The notes: a model not told the origin generated them from the sequence alone. DNA of 64,000 nt from UBA12077 sp963665525 (GCA_963665525.1 OY762280.1:3906001-3970000); one strand, 5' to 3'; counted from the stretch's first letter, positions 44,409-54,381 are shown. Translations and numbers: made by a program.

Positions 44409-45425
44409 ATGATTTTAGTAACAGGTGGAACAGGTTTAGTAGGTTCTCATTTGCTTTTTGAATTGGCACAAAGGAATGAAGAAGTTAGGGTTATTGTTCG
44501 TAACAGGCAAAAAATTAAACTTGTAGAAAAAGTATTTTCATATTATTCCGAAGATTATAAAGAATTAGTTGAAAAGATTCAGTGGGTAAATGGAGATCTT
44601 TTCGATTTAAGTTCTTTATCAGAAGCATTTGTAGGTGTAAATAAAGTTTATCATTGTGCTGCTATTGTATCTATTGGAGGGAAAAACCCAGATCAATTGA
44701 TTAATGAAAATGTTGGATTAACAGAGAATATGGTTAATTTATGCCTAGAGAATAAAATCGAAAAGCTTTGTCATGTAAGCTCCATAGCGACAATGGGAAA
44801 TTCTGTAAATGGAGAACTAATTACTGAAGGTACAACGTGGACATCTTCAAAAAATCGTTCGGCTTATTCGGTTAGTAAGTTCAAATCGGAAATGGAAGTT
44901 TGGCGTGGTGTAGAAGAAGGATTAAATGCTGTAATTGTGAATCCATCGGTTATATTGGGGCCAGGGTTCTGGAATTCGGGGAGCGGAGCTTTGTTTACTA
45001 AAGCTGCAAAAGGAATGAAGTATTATACTCAGGGGATAACAGGTTTTGTTGATGTTCGTGATGTTGTTCGTTCTATGATTAAGTTAATGGAAAGTGACAT
45101 ATGTTCTGAACGATTCATTTTGAATTCAGAGAATATAAGTTACAAACAGCTTTTCGATATGGTTGCCGAAGCTATGCAAGTTAATAAACCAAAAAAAGAA
45201 GCTTCAAAATCTTTATTAAAACTTGCGGTAGGTTTAGATTCTGTGGCAAGTAGTTTAAAAATAAAAAAGCAAGAAATTACAAAAGATGTGATACGTGCAA
45301 GCACATCGATAACGAAATATTCAAATCAGAAAATTCTTGAGTCTATAGGAATAGATTTTATTCCAGTGGAGACTAGTATAAAAAAGATTGCACAATTATT
45401 TAAAGAAGATATAATAAAGAACTAA
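44409..45425 (+). CDS. NAD(P)-dependent epimerase/dehydratase (extended SDR)
   Basis: 338 residues. Rossmann N-terminus MILVTGGTGLVGSHLLFEL with the GxxGxxG dinucleotide-binding motif, then HVSSIATMG and the catalytic AYSVSKFKSE (Tyr and Lys of the YxxxK motif) near residues 157-161. The sequence GPGFWNSGSGALF and the FVDVRDVV block resemble dihydroflavonol-4-reductase-like or sterol dehydrogenase-like SDRs, which often act on polyketide, sterol or sugar substrates. The actual substrate is not deducible. Translated right after the PNPOx-like protein. Confidence 0.85.
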   Translation: MILVTGGTGLVGSHLLFELAQRNEEVRVIVRNRQKIKLVEKVFSYYSEDYKELVEKIQWVNGDLFDLSSLSEAFVGVNKVYHCAAIVSIGGKNPDQLINENVGLTENMVNLCLENKIEKLCHVSSIATMGNSVNGELITEGTTWTSSKNRSAYSVSKFKSEMEVWRGVEEGLNAVIVNPSVILGPGFWNSGSGALFTKAAKGMKYYTQGITGFVDVRDVVRSMIKLMESDICSERFILNSENISYKQLFDMVAEAMQVNKPKKEASKSLLKLAVGLDSVASSLKIKKQEITKDVIRASTSITKYSNQKILESIGIDFIPVETSIKKIAQLFKEDIIKN

Positions 45426-45474
45426 TTACAAATCTGTAAAAGTTGTTTATTATTATCAATTAATACAAAATATT

Positions 45475-47625
45475 ATGAGTAAAGGAAAAAATAAGACAGG
45501 AAAGAGGAAGAGCTCAAAAAGATTAAATAAACAAATTCTTACTAATAAAATAATAGGGTTATTTACTAATAACCCAAACAAGACCTATAATTATAAGCAA
45601 ATTGCTAAGCAGTTTGAAGTAAAAGACGAAGGACAAAAAGCCTTAATATCAGCCATACTTTATGAATTACACGATTATGGTAGTTTGGTGGAAATTTCGC
45701 GTGGTAAGTTTAAGTTGGTTACACAAGGTGGTTATATAGAAGGAACGGTAGATTTAACTTTAAAAGGATCAGGTTATATCGTATCGGATGATTGTGATGA
45801 AGATATCTTTGTGTCGCAATCTAATCTTAATCATGCATTAAATGGTGATTTTGTAAAAGTATATTTATATGCTAAGAAAAGAGGTAGACAACCTGAAGGT
45901 GAAGTTGTTGAAATATTAAAAAGATCAAAAGAAAATATTGTTGGTGTTGTTCAGGTATCAAAGACTTTTGCATTTATGACAGCAAATAGTAAGCAGATGC
46001 CTTACGATGTTTTTATTCCATTACCAAAATTGAAAGGCGCAAAAAATGGTGATAAAGTGGTCGTAAAAATAACTGAATGGCCCGAAAAATATAAAAACCC
46101 TTTTGGTGAAGTAGTAAGTGTACTTGGAAAACCTGGCGAGAATGAAACAGAGATGCATGCGATATTGGCCGAGTTTGATTTGCCCTATGAATTTGATAAA
46201 AAGGTTGAAGACGCAGCGAATAAAGTTCCTGTTGAAATAACTAAAGAGGATTATAAGGCTAGAAGAGATTTTCGTGATATCACAACTTTTACAATTGACC
46301 CAATCGATGCAAAAGATTTTGACGATGCTTTATCAATACAAAAACTGGAAAGTGGGAATTGGCAGATTGGTGTTCATATTGCAGATGTGACACATTATGT
46401 AACACCAGATTCAATTGTCGATAGGGAAGCATACGAAAGAGCCACATCAGTTTATCTGGTTGATCGTGTTGTTCCGATGATTCCTGAAAAACTATCAAAT
46501 TTGGTTTGTAGTTTACGTCCAAATGAAGAGAAACTTTGTTATAGTATTGTTTTTGAATTAGATGATAAAGGTGATGTGCTTGATCAATGGATAGGAAGAA
46601 CGGTTATAAATTCTAACAGGCGTTTCAACTATGAGGAGGCACAGCAGATTATTGAAGGTGGTGAAGGGGATTTTAAAGAAGAACTTTTAATCTTGAATGA
46701 TCTTGCTCAAAAAATACGCGCTAGACGTTTTAAAAATGGTGCAATTTCATTTGAACGTGTTGAAGTTAAATTTGATATTGATGAAAAAGGAAAACCTCTT
46801 GGAGTTTTCTTTAAAGAGCACAAAGAATCGAATCAACTAATTGAAGAGTTCATGCTATTAGCTAATAAACGTGTTGCTGAGTTTATAGGTCGAGTTAAAA
46901 AAGGACAAAAAGCAAAAACTTTTGTGTATAGAATTCACGATAAACCAGATCCAGAAAAGTTAGAACGATTCGCAAGGTTTATTCAGCGATTTGGATATGG
47001 AATTAATACAAGAAACCAGAAAAACATTACAACTTCAATTAATGATTTGCTGGATGAGGTTCAAGGAAAAAAAGAACAAAATGTTATTGAAACCTTGGCT
47101 GTTAGAGCGATGGCTAAAGCAATTTATTCTACTAAAAATGTGGGTCATTATGGACTTTCATTTCCTTTCTATACTCATTTTACTTCTCCTATTCGCCGTT
47201 ATCCAGATATGATGGTTCATAGAATGTTAACGGATTATTTAGAAGATGGAAAAAGCAAAAATAAGTCTAAATACGAGGATAGATGTAAACACTCTTCGGA
47301 AATGGAACGCAGATCTGCTGAAGCAGAAAGAGCATCCATTAAATATAAACAGGTTGAGTTTATGAAAGATCACATTGGTGAAGAGTTTGATGGAATAATA
47401 TCTGGTGTAACAGAGTGGGGATTTTATGTTGAATTGAATGAAAGTAAATGCGAAGGGCTAGTTCATATTCGTGAATTGGATGATGACTATTATTTCTTCG
47501 ATGAAGATGATTATGCAATTATTGGGAAACGAAATAAGAAAACTTACCAGCTAGGTGATCCTGTAAAAATTAAGATCGTACGAGCCGATCTGGAAAAGAA
47601 ACAACTTGACTACACCTTGGCTTAA
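45475..47625 (+). CDS. rnr: Ribonuclease R
   Basis: 716 residues. A 3'-5' exoribonuclease of the RNB family that degrades structured RNA. An N-terminal Lys/Arg-rich, helix-turn-helix-like region (about 1-75) is followed by cold-shock-type RNA-binding domains. The RNB catalytic core contains TIDPIDAKDFDDALSI with the metal-binding Asp cluster near residues 275-290 and HFTSPIRRYPDMMVHR near 570. A C-terminal S1 domain runs from FDGIISGVTEWGFYVEL to KIKIVRADLEKKQLDYTL. A hairpin terminator follows at 47641-47665. Confidence 0.94.
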   Translation: MSKGKNKTGKRKSSKRLNKQILTNKIIGLFTNNPNKTYNYKQIAKQFEVKDEGQKALISAILYELHDYGSLVEISRGKFKLVTQGGYIEGTVDLTLKGSGYIVSDDCDEDIFVSQSNLNHALNGDFVKVYLYAKKRGRQPEGEVVEILKRSKENIVGVVQVSKTFAFMTANSKQMPYDVFIPLPKLKGAKNGDKVVVKITEWPEKYKNPFGEVVSVLGKPGENETEMHAILAEFDLPYEFDKKVEDAANKVPVEITKEDYKARRDFRDITTFTIDPIDAKDFDDALSIQKLESGNWQIGVHIADVTHYVTPDSIVDREAYERATSVYLVDRVVPMIPEKLSNLVCSLRPNEEKLCYSIVFELDDKGDVLDQWIGRTVINSNRRFNYEEAQQIIEGGEGDFKEELLILNDLAQKIRARRFKNGAISFERVEVKFDIDEKGKPLGVFFKEHKESNQLIEEFMLLANKRVAEFIGRVKKGQKAKTFVYRIHDKPDPEKLERFARFIQRFGYGINTRNQKNITTSINDLLDEVQGKKEQNVIETLAVRAMAKAIYSTKNVGHYGLSFPFYTHFTSPIRRYPDMMVHRMLTDYLEDGKSKNKSKYEDRCKHSSEMERRSAEAERASIKYKQVEFMKDHIGEEFDGIISGVTEWGFYVELNESKCEGLVHIRELDDDYYFFDEDDYAIIGKRNKKTYQLGDPVKIKIVRADLEKKQLDYTLA

Positions 47626-47640
47626 TTAAATCAATTTTTC

Positions 47641-47665
47641 GAACAGACCAATTGCTGTTCTTTTT
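47641..47665 (+). terminator. Terminator of rnr
   Basis: GAACAG (47641-47646) pairs with CTGTTC (47655-47660), loop ACCAATTG, followed by five T (47661-47665). Confidence 0.75.
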
Positions 47666-47734
47666 ATTCAAATTATTTACTGATCTATACAGACCTACTT
47701 AAATTATAGAATTTCGAAAAAAACAGTCGAAAAA

Positions 47735-47769
47735 TTTTGCATTCAAGTTTTCAAAACTTAAATTTGAAT
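47735..47769 (+). promoter_or_regulatory. Promoter of the RND efflux operon with a palindrome in the spacer
   Basis: TTTTG (47735-47739), a 19-base spacer and TAAATTTG (47759-47766) form an ideal Bacteroidota promoter 26 bases before the tetR start. The dyad AAGTTTTCAAAACTT (47745-47759) fills the spacer, and outer arms ATTCAA / TTGAAT (47741-47746, 47764-47769) flank it. This is where a repressor encoded by the first gene would be expected to bind. Confidence 0.6.
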
Positions 47770-47791
47770 TAGAACTAAAAATATTCGAAAA

Positions 47792-48397
47792 ATGATCAAA
47801 GAACATATCGTAAAGAAACAAAAAGCAATAAAACATAAAATTGTAAATATTGCATCCAACGTTTTTAGTAAATTCGGATTTAAAAAAGCAACCATGGAAG
47901 ACATTGCTTATGCTGCAGGAATGGGGAAAAGTTCAATTTATTATTATTTTAAGAGCAAAGAGGAAATCTTTGAAGCGGTTGTAAAAAAAGAAGCTTATGA
48001 GTTAAGTTTAGAGATCGAAAAAAGGGTTGTAAATGTAAATGATAACCCAAAAGAGAAGATTAGGAATTATGTTTTTATTCGAATGAAATATCTAAAAGAA
48101 ATGGTCAACTTTTATGAAACTTTAAAAAATGATTATTTAGCTAACCTTGCTTTTACAGAGCGTATTCGAAAAAAGTATGATAAAGATGAACAGCAAACCA
48201 TAAAAACGATTTTAGAAGAAGGTGTTAACCAAGGAATATTTAATTTAAATAATACAAAACTTGCTTCTACTGCTTTGGTAACATTTTTAAAAGGTTTGGA
48301 GACTACAATGCTTATTGATGAAGAGTTGGACTTAAAGGGTTTAGAAAAAAACCTGGATGATATTTTGCAGATTTTATTTTATGGAATGATAAAATAA
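47792..48397 (+). CDS. TetR/AcrR family regulator of the RND efflux operon
   Basis: 201 residues. DNA-binding domain at about 8-58: IVNIASNVFSKFGFKKATME, DIAYAAGMGKSSIYYYFKSK, EEIFEAVVKKE. The all-helical C-terminal half is the effector and dimer domain. It is the first gene of the operon, 6 bases before tolC, so autorepression through the dyad in its own promoter would control the whole pump. The effector is unknown, but such regulators usually sense pump substrates. Confidence 0.9.
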   Translation: MIKEHIVKKQKAIKHKIVNIASNVFSKFGFKKATMEDIAYAAGMGKSSIYYYFKSKEEIFEAVVKKEAYELSLEIEKRVVNVNDNPKEKIRNYVFIRMKYLKEMVNFYETLKNDYLANLAFTERIRKKYDKDEQQTIKTILEEGVNQGIFNLNNTKLASTALVTFLKGLETTMLIDEELDLKGLEKNLDDILQILFYGMIK

Positions 48398-48403
48398 ATC
48401 AAA

Positions 48404-49864
48404 ATGAAATTGAGATTTCTTTTTGTACTTTTTTTACCTTCAGTTCTTTTTGCTCAAAATACTCTTAATCGAGACGATTGCAGAAAAATAGCATTAGAGC
48501 ATAATCGACAAATAATAATTGCCAATGAAAACTTGTCGATGATGTCAGCATTAAATCGTTCTGCAAAAACACAATATTACCCAAGGTTTGGAGCAAATGG
48601 TGCATATATTAAAATGAGCAAAGAAATTAGCTTGCTAAGTGAGAATATGTTTTTACCTATTGTCCCTTCTGAAGCGATTGTAAACGGTAAAATTAGTGAA
48701 TTAATTTTTGCACTTAATCCTGCTTTATTAGAGGAAACCTTTGTTACGGATGGTAGTGGGAATATTGTTTATGATGAAAGTGGAAATCCTGTTTTTGAGA
48801 ATTATGCTTATCTGCCAGGACAAGAGGCTACCTTAGATCTACGTGATGTATTTCTATTTAACATGAGTATGAAACAGCCAATTTATACAGGAGGTAAAAT
48901 AAAAGAAATTAATCGTTTAACAGAATATGGAAAGGATTTGTTTAATGCAAAAAGATCATTAACAAAAACTGAAATAATAATTGAAACTGATCAGCGATAT
49001 TGGCAGGTTATTTCGTTAAAAGAGAAAGTTAAGCTTACAACGATCTATAAACAGATGATAGAAAATCTATTAAATGATCTATACAATATTTACGAAGAAG
49101 GAATCATTACAAATAATGAAATACTTAAGGCCAAAGTAAAATATAACGAAGTTGATTTAAAGTTGATGAAAGCAAGTAATGGATTAAGGCTTGCGCAAAT
49201 GGCTCTAAATCAAACATTGGGATTTCCCTTGGATACTATTATTTCTTTATCAGATTCTATTATCCTGGATTATGATTTAGTTCATGAGTCGAATATGAAA
49301 GATGAGGCAATCAAGAAAAGATCAGAAATAGATATGTTAAATTCTACTATAAAAATTGCCGAATCTGCTGAAAAGATAATGAAATCAAGATACTTGCCAA
49401 ACGTTGGCCTAACAGCAAATTATTTATTTATGAATCCAAATCCATACAATGGATTCGAAAAAGAATTTGGAAGCGATTGGAACATTGGTTTGATAGTCAA
49501 TATACCAATATGGCACTGGAACGATAAGAAACACACTTTACAAGCTTCTAAACATAAAACAGCAGCAATAAAACAGCAGTATGCAGAAGCACAGGAATTA
49601 ATTGCTCTCGAAGTTCAACAATCATTATTTAAGTATACCGAGTCAATAAAAAAGGTTGAATTAACGATGGTTTCGGTACAGCAAGCAGAAGAAAATCTTA
49701 AACTTACTAAAGATAGTTTTGATGAAGGCATTTTAAAAACAACTGATTTGTTGGAAGCACAAACCTTGTGGCAAGAAGCATATACTGAATTTATTGAAGC
49801 GAAAACAGAGAATAAACTGTGCGAATCAGAACTATTAAAGGTTACAGGAAATCTGAATCAGTAA
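48404..49864 (+). CDS. TolC-type outer-membrane efflux protein
   Basis: 486 residues. Signal peptide MKLRFLFVLFLPSVLFAQ. Two outer-membrane-efflux repeats, each a long helical hairpin: LNRDDCRKIALEHNRQIIIA at the start of the first and the repeat after LSDSIILDYDLV for the second. A Glu/Asn/Gly-rich insertion (about 105-150) is probably a loop or linker. It forms the exit channel for the adjacent adaptor and RND permease. Confidence 0.9.
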   Translation: MKLRFLFVLFLPSVLFAQNTLNRDDCRKIALEHNRQIIIANENLSMMSALNRSAKTQYYPRFGANGAYIKMSKEISLLSENMFLPIVPSEAIVNGKISELIFALNPALLEETFVTDGSGNIVYDESGNPVFENYAYLPGQEATLDLRDVFLFNMSMKQPIYTGGKIKEINRLTEYGKDLFNAKRSLTKTEIIIETDQRYWQVISLKEKVKLTTIYKQMIENLLNDLYNIYEEGIITNNEILKAKVKYNEVDLKLMKASNGLRLAQMALNQTLGFPLDTIISLSDSIILDYDLVHESNMKDEAIKKRSEIDMLNSTIKIAESAEKIMKSRYLPNVGLTANYLFMNPNPYNGFEKEFGSDWNIGLIVNIPIWHWNDKKHTLQASKHKTAAIKQQYAEAQELIALEVQQSLFKYTESIKKVELTMVSVQQAEENLKLTKDSFDEGILKTTDLLEAQTLWQEAYTEFIEAKTENKLCESELLKVTGNLNQ

Positions 49865-49874
49865 ATTATTTGTT

Positions 49875-50918
49875 ATGAAAAAATATATACACATCTTAAT
49901 GGTTACAATTTTATCCTTTAGTTGTAAAGATAAGATACATAAAACTGACATAACAGATTCAATAATCCCTGTTGTGGTTACAAAATCGAAACAAATAAAA
50001 TTTATTCCAAAGCTTGAGTTTTCAGGAACGGCCTTTGCTAATAAAGAAGCAAATTTGGGAACTGCAATTCCGGGGCGAATTGAAAAAATTTATTTTAACG
50101 AAGGACAAAAAGTAAATAAGGGTGATTTATTAGTAGAACTTTCTTCAGAATTATACATGCAAGCTTTAATTGAACGTGATGCCTTAAAGAAGGATTTTGA
50201 CAGGGTAAGTAGATTACGTGAGAAAGGAAGCTTAAGCGAACAAGACTTTGATCATGTGAAAGCAAAATATGATGCTTCAGTTGCTAAAACCCAGATGATG
50301 AAAAAGAACTCCGAAATTAGAGCCCCTTTTTCTGGTATTATTGTAGATCATATTGTTAAAGAAGGAGAGAATTACTTTTTTGCGCCAAGTCTTAAACCCG
50401 GGTATTCAACAACATCAGGTATTATAAAGCTAATGCAACTAAGTGAGTTAAAAGTAGAAATTGAGGTGAATGAAAAGGAGATATCTAAAATTAAAAAAGG
50501 ACAAAAAGCATTGATCATTTTTGATGCTTATCCTGAAACTACATATGAAGGCATCGTCACAAGAATTGATCCGATATTATCTACTTTATCAAGAACTACT
50601 AAAGTTGAGATTAAGATTATTAATCGTGATTTAAAAATAAAGCCAGGCATGTATGCCAGTGTAAAAATCCAAATGCCCGAACAAAATGCAATAGTTGTTC
50701 CTGTTGAAGCAATATACCGACAAGCTGGTACTGGAAATGATTTTGTTTATGTAATAACAGATCAACTTGCTAATAAAATTCCTGTGAAAAGAAAATATAC
50801 TTTAAATAATGAAGTTGTTATTGAAGGGATAGAACCCGATGAAACGATTGTTATAGCAGGCAAAAACAAACTAAACGAAAGTTCTAAGGTAGAAATTAAA
50901 GAAAATAAAAATCAATAA
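49875..50918 (+). CDS. RND efflux periplasmic adaptor (HlyD/AcrA-like lipoprotein)
   Basis: 347 residues. Lipoprotein signal MKKYIHILMVTILSFSCKDK with the lipobox Cys at 17. Membrane-fusion-protein layout: GRIEKIYFNEGQKVNKGDLL (first lipoyl half), a helical hairpin at about 93-130, SEIRAPFSGIIVDHIVKEGE (second lipoyl half), a beta-barrel starting ELKVEIEVNEKEISKIKKGQ, and a membrane-proximal end (IVVPVEAIYRQAG). It starts 10 bases after tolC and ends 20 bases before the permease gene. Confidence 0.92.
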   Translation: MKKYIHILMVTILSFSCKDKIHKTDITDSIIPVVVTKSKQIKFIPKLEFSGTAFANKEANLGTAIPGRIEKIYFNEGQKVNKGDLLVELSSELYMQALIERDALKKDFDRVSRLREKGSLSEQDFDHVKAKYDASVAKTQMMKKNSEIRAPFSGIIVDHIVKEGENYFFAPSLKPGYSTTSGIIKLMQLSELKVEIEVNEKEISKIKKGQKALIIFDAYPETTYEGIVTRIDPILSTLSRTTKVEIKIINRDLKIKPGMYASVKIQMPEQNAIVVPVEAIYRQAGTGNDFVYVITDQLANKIPVKRKYTLNNEVVIEGIEPDETIVIAGKNKLNESSKVEIKENKNQ

Positions 50919-50938
50919 TATGTTTAAATTGATTTAAC

Positions 50939-53900
50939 ATGAAATTACCCAAGATAAGTGTTAATAGACCAGTTGCTACAATCATGGCCTTTATGGCAGT
51001 CTTATTGTTTGGATTGGTTTCTTTACAAAAGCTCCCTTTGGATATTATGCCCGAGATGGAGCTTCCTACCTTGACTATTATGACCATTTATCCGGGAGCT
51101 TCTGCTAATGAAGTGGAAGAACAAGTAACAAAAGTGTTAGAAGAGGTTCTGGCTGGAACCGAAGGTCTAAAAGATATAACATCTGATTCGCAAGAAAATA
51201 TTTCCTTCATTGCTTTACAATTTGCCTGGGGTACCAATATAACGGATGCAGCAAATGATGCGAGAGACTTAATGGAACTGGTTAAACGAAAACTTCCTGA
51301 CAATTCAGAAAATCCGATTATTTATAAAATAAATTCTTCTCTTTTTCCAATATTAGTATATGGTGTAACGGCCACGGAAAATTATTATGGGATAAATAAT
51401 ATTATCAAAGATGAAATTGCAGGCCCGTTAAAAAAAGTAAAAGGTGTTGGTTCTGTGGTTTATATTGGTCAGCCCGAAAGGGAAATAAAGATTAATATCG
51501 ATCCACAAAAACTTTCAGCGTATAACATGTCAATTGCCCAGATAGCTAACATTTTAAAGACTGAAAATATCACTATTCCTGGAGGTAATATAAAAATTGG
51601 AATTAGTGATTTAGCCGTGAAGGTTCCTGGTAAATTTGAAAGTGTTGAACAGATTGAGAATATTGTACTGGTTAACTACCAGAATTATATTATAAAACTT
51701 AAAGATGTAGCTAAGGTTGAAGATGGTTACAAAGAAAAGGATGAGTGGGCTCGATCAAAAAACGGCTTGGGTGTTGCGCTTTTAATTCAAAAACAATCGG
51801 GAGTAAACACCTTAGAAGTGGCTAATGCTATTCGTAGTAAAATGGAAGAGATAAAGCAAAATCTTCCGAGCGATATGGAGGCTTTTGAGATTATTAATAC
51901 CGATGAGTTAATAGTGCAGTCAATAAAGAATTTAACCAGAACCTTATGGTGGGCATTGCTTTTTGTTATAATTGTAGTTTTTGTATTCTTACGCGAATGG
52001 AAATCAAGTTTAATCGTATTTCTAACCATACCATTTTCTTTAATTATTGCCTTTGTAGTAATGTTCATTATCGGATATACCATTAATATTTTCTCGTTAA
52101 TGGCTATTGTTATTGCTATAGGAATGGTTGTGGATAATGCAATTGTTGTTCTTGAAAATATTACTCAACATATCGATAAAGGATCAAGACCAAAGCAGGC
52201 AGCTATTTTTGGATCGAGCGAGATGGGAATGGCTATTACTGCTTCTACAGCAACAACTCTAATGGTATTTATTCCTATGATCTTTGTAGGTGGAGTGGTT
52301 GGACTGTTATTTAAGCAATTGGCAATTATAACATCTGCAACCATGCTTGCATCATTGATTACTTCCTTATCGCTAACACCCATGGCATCTGCCCAATTGC
52401 TGAAGACACAAAAGAGATCAGATAAAAAATCAAAAACTAAGATTTATCAGTGGACAGAAAACATCTTTGTTCAGCTCGAGAAAATTTATAAAGAATCATT
52501 AAACTGGGCAATACATCATAAATTCATAGTTTTAATTTTAGCAATTTTTATATTTGCCGGAAGTCTTCTTATAGGCAAAAGCATGGGATCAGATTATATT
52601 CCTGCCTTTGATGCTGGTGATGTTTATATTGTTTTTGAAACTGAAGTAGGAACCAGTGCAGAAGAAACTGACCGTATTGCACAGAAAGTTATGGATATCT
52701 TTCGTGAAGAGGTACCAGAAATGGTTCCCGGTTCGTTAGCTTCTATTACAGGACAAACCGAAGGAGGAACCTTAAAGTCGGTTGGTTTTTCCGAAGGAAA
52801 AAATGTAAGTACTGTAATTGCACATTTGGTGTTACCAGATGAAAGAGAGAGATCGGCAGCAGAAATTGGAGAAGTATTACGAAAAAGGTTAGGTGACATT
52901 CCAGAGATAGATAAATTTCATGTTACTGCAGGAAGTATAATTTCCGAAGCAATTACTGGTAGTATAAAACCAATTGAAGTAGAAGTGTCTGGAACGAACT
53001 ACCAGGAGATGAATGAATTTGCCCGGGATGTTTATAATAATATGATTAACATTCAAGGATTAACAGATGTTCAATCAACAATTGATGATGGAAAGTTAGA
53101 AGTACAAATAGAAATTAATAAAGATAAAGCATCAGCATTAGCTTTAAATACAGCTATGATAGCATTGCAGGTTCGTCAGAGTATTTATGGAGCCGAAGCA
53201 GGAGATTATAGTGAGATGGGAGAAGATTATAAAATAAATATCAGGTATGCACTGCAGCACAGATCACAAATAGAGAATCTTGAAAACATCATGGTTACTA
53301 ATTTAAGAGGTAATCAGATTCCTATTTCTGCAGTTGCTACTATCAAACTAGGAACCGGACCTTTAGCAATAAATCATAAGTCGCAACAGAGAATTGTGAA
53401 AGTTACAGCTAATTTAGAACAAATATCCTTAGGAGAGGCGGCTAATAAGGTTCAATCGTTCATTGATACCATGAATATTCCAGATGGTATAGAAGTTCAT
53501 TTAGCAGGACAAATTTCAGAGCAGGGGGAATCATTCTCAGACCTGTACACCATTCTTATCATTGGTATTTTATTAGTATATATGGTGATGGCAGCACAAT
53601 TCGAATCCATTAAAGATCCATTTATTATTATGTTTGCAATTCCTTTTACCTTGGTAGGTATCATATTAGCATTTTGGATAACAGGAATAACCCTGAGTGT
53701 TACCACTTTTATTGGTGTAATAATGCTAATGGGAATAGTTGTAAACAATGGAATTGTATTAGTTGATTATACCAACTTGTTAAGAAAGAGAGGATATAAA
53801 TTACAGGAAGCAGTTTTAGAAGCAGGAAGATCTCGTATGCGTCCGGTGTTAATGACTTCGTTTACAACCATGTTAGGAATGTTGCCTATGGCATTAAGTA

Positions 53901-54034
53901 AAGGAATGGGTCGCGAAATGTATTCTCCACTTGGGGTTACCATTATTGGAGGTTTATTGGTGTCAACAGTAATTACACTTATTTTAGTGCCAACCATTTA
54001 CAGTATTTTTCATCAGTCAAAAGTTAAAAATTAA
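50939..54034 (+). CDS. RND efflux pump inner-membrane permease (HAE1/AcrB-like)
   Basis: 1031 residues, full length. Twelve membrane segments in the usual 1+5 / 1+5 plan with two large periplasmic loops. N-terminus MKLPKISVNRPVATIMAFMA. The TM4 relay is IAIGMVVDNAIVVLENI, in which the second Asp of the usual pair is replaced by Asn; many HAE1-family members keep both, so proton coupling may rely on one Asp and a distant Lys. The second half repeats the plan (IGVIMLMGIVVNNGIVLVDY). The last gene of the cassette follows 4 bases later. Drug spectrum unknown. Confidence 0.94.
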   Translation: MKLPKISVNRPVATIMAFMAVLLFGLVSLQKLPLDIMPEMELPTLTIMTIYPGASANEVEEQVTKVLEEVLAGTEGLKDITSDSQENISFIALQFAWGTNITDAANDARDLMELVKRKLPDNSENPIIYKINSSLFPILVYGVTATENYYGINNIIKDEIAGPLKKVKGVGSVVYIGQPEREIKINIDPQKLSAYNMSIAQIANILKTENITIPGGNIKIGISDLAVKVPGKFESVEQIENIVLVNYQNYIIKLKDVAKVEDGYKEKDEWARSKNGLGVALLIQKQSGVNTLEVANAIRSKMEEIKQNLPSDMEAFEIINTDELIVQSIKNLTRTLWWALLFVIIVVFVFLREWKSSLIVFLTIPFSLIIAFVVMFIIGYTINIFSLMAIVIAIGMVVDNAIVVLENITQHIDKGSRPKQAAIFGSSEMGMAITASTATTLMVFIPMIFVGGVVGLLFKQLAIITSATMLASLITSLSLTPMASAQLLKTQKRSDKKSKTKIYQWTENIFVQLEKIYKESLNWAIHHKFIVLILAIFIFAGSLLIGKSMGSDYIPAFDAGDVYIVFETEVGTSAEETDRIAQKVMDIFREEVPEMVPGSLASITGQTEGGTLKSVGFSEGKNVSTVIAHLVLPDERERSAAEIGEVLRKRLGDIPEIDKFHVTAGSIISEAITGSIKPIEVEVSGTNYQEMNEFARDVYNNMINIQGLTDVQSTIDDGKLEVQIEINKDKASALALNTAMIALQVRQSIYGAEAGDYSEMGEDYKINIRYALQHRSQIENLENIMVTNLRGNQIPISAVATIKLGTGPLAINHKSQQRIVKVTANLEQISLGEAANKVQSFIDTMNIPDGIEVHLAGQISEQGESFSDLYTILIIGILLVYMVMAAQFESIKDPFIIMFAIPFTLVGIILAFWITGITLSVTTFIGVIMLMGIVVNNGIVLVDYTNLLRKRGYKLQEAVLEAGRSRMRPVLMTSFTTMLGMLPMALSKGMGREMYSPLGVTIIGGLLVSTVITLILVPTIYSIFHQSKVKN

Positions 54035-54038
54035 CACA

Positions 54039-54338
54039 ATGAAAATAGTATATCTGACATTTAATGTGAGTATTCGTGAACCTTTAATTAAAGTGCTTGA
54101 AGAAAATGCTGTAACAGATTTTCAGGTTATCGATCAGGTAATAGCAAAAAGTTCAAAAGGAGAGGCAAGATTTAATACTCCTGTTTGGCCGGGATATAAT
54201 AATTCTATTTTTATGCAATTTATCGAAGATGACAAAGCCAGAGAGATTATTCAGAAAATTAAGGATTTTAATAAAAACATGATCAATGAAAATGAACAAG
54301 TTACTGCCTGTTCGTGGACTTTGGATGATATATTTTAA
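54039..54338 (+). CDS. PG0541-type transporter-associated small protein
   Basis: 99 residues, soluble. Same small strand-helix plan as the protein at 2367-2660 (MKIVYLTFNVSIREPLIKVL at the start, a loop with RFNTPVWPGYNNSIFM, then EDDKAREIIQKIKDFNKNM and a last strand ACSWTLDDIF). It starts 4 bases after the RND permease stop, so it is translated with the pump. Family knowledge gives only the association with RND pumps. The two proteins have diverged greatly, so conserved residues can be found only by alignment. Confidence 0.78.
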   Translation: MKIVYLTFNVSIREPLIKVLEENAVTDFQVIDQVIAKSSKGEARFNTPVWPGYNNSIFMQFIEDDKAREIIQKIKDFNKNMINENEQVTACSWTLDDIF

Positions 54339-54348
54339 TATAGATAAG

Positions 54349-54373
54349 AAACCCGGCATAAAGCCGGGTTTTC
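54349..54373. terminator. Terminator between the RND cassette and the M16 peptidase gene
   Basis: AAACCCGGC (54349-54357) pairs with GCCGGGTTT (54363-54371), loop ATAAA. The plus strand ends TTTTC. It is probably shared by the convergent genes. Confidence 0.8.
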
Positions 54374-54381
54374 TATAGTTA

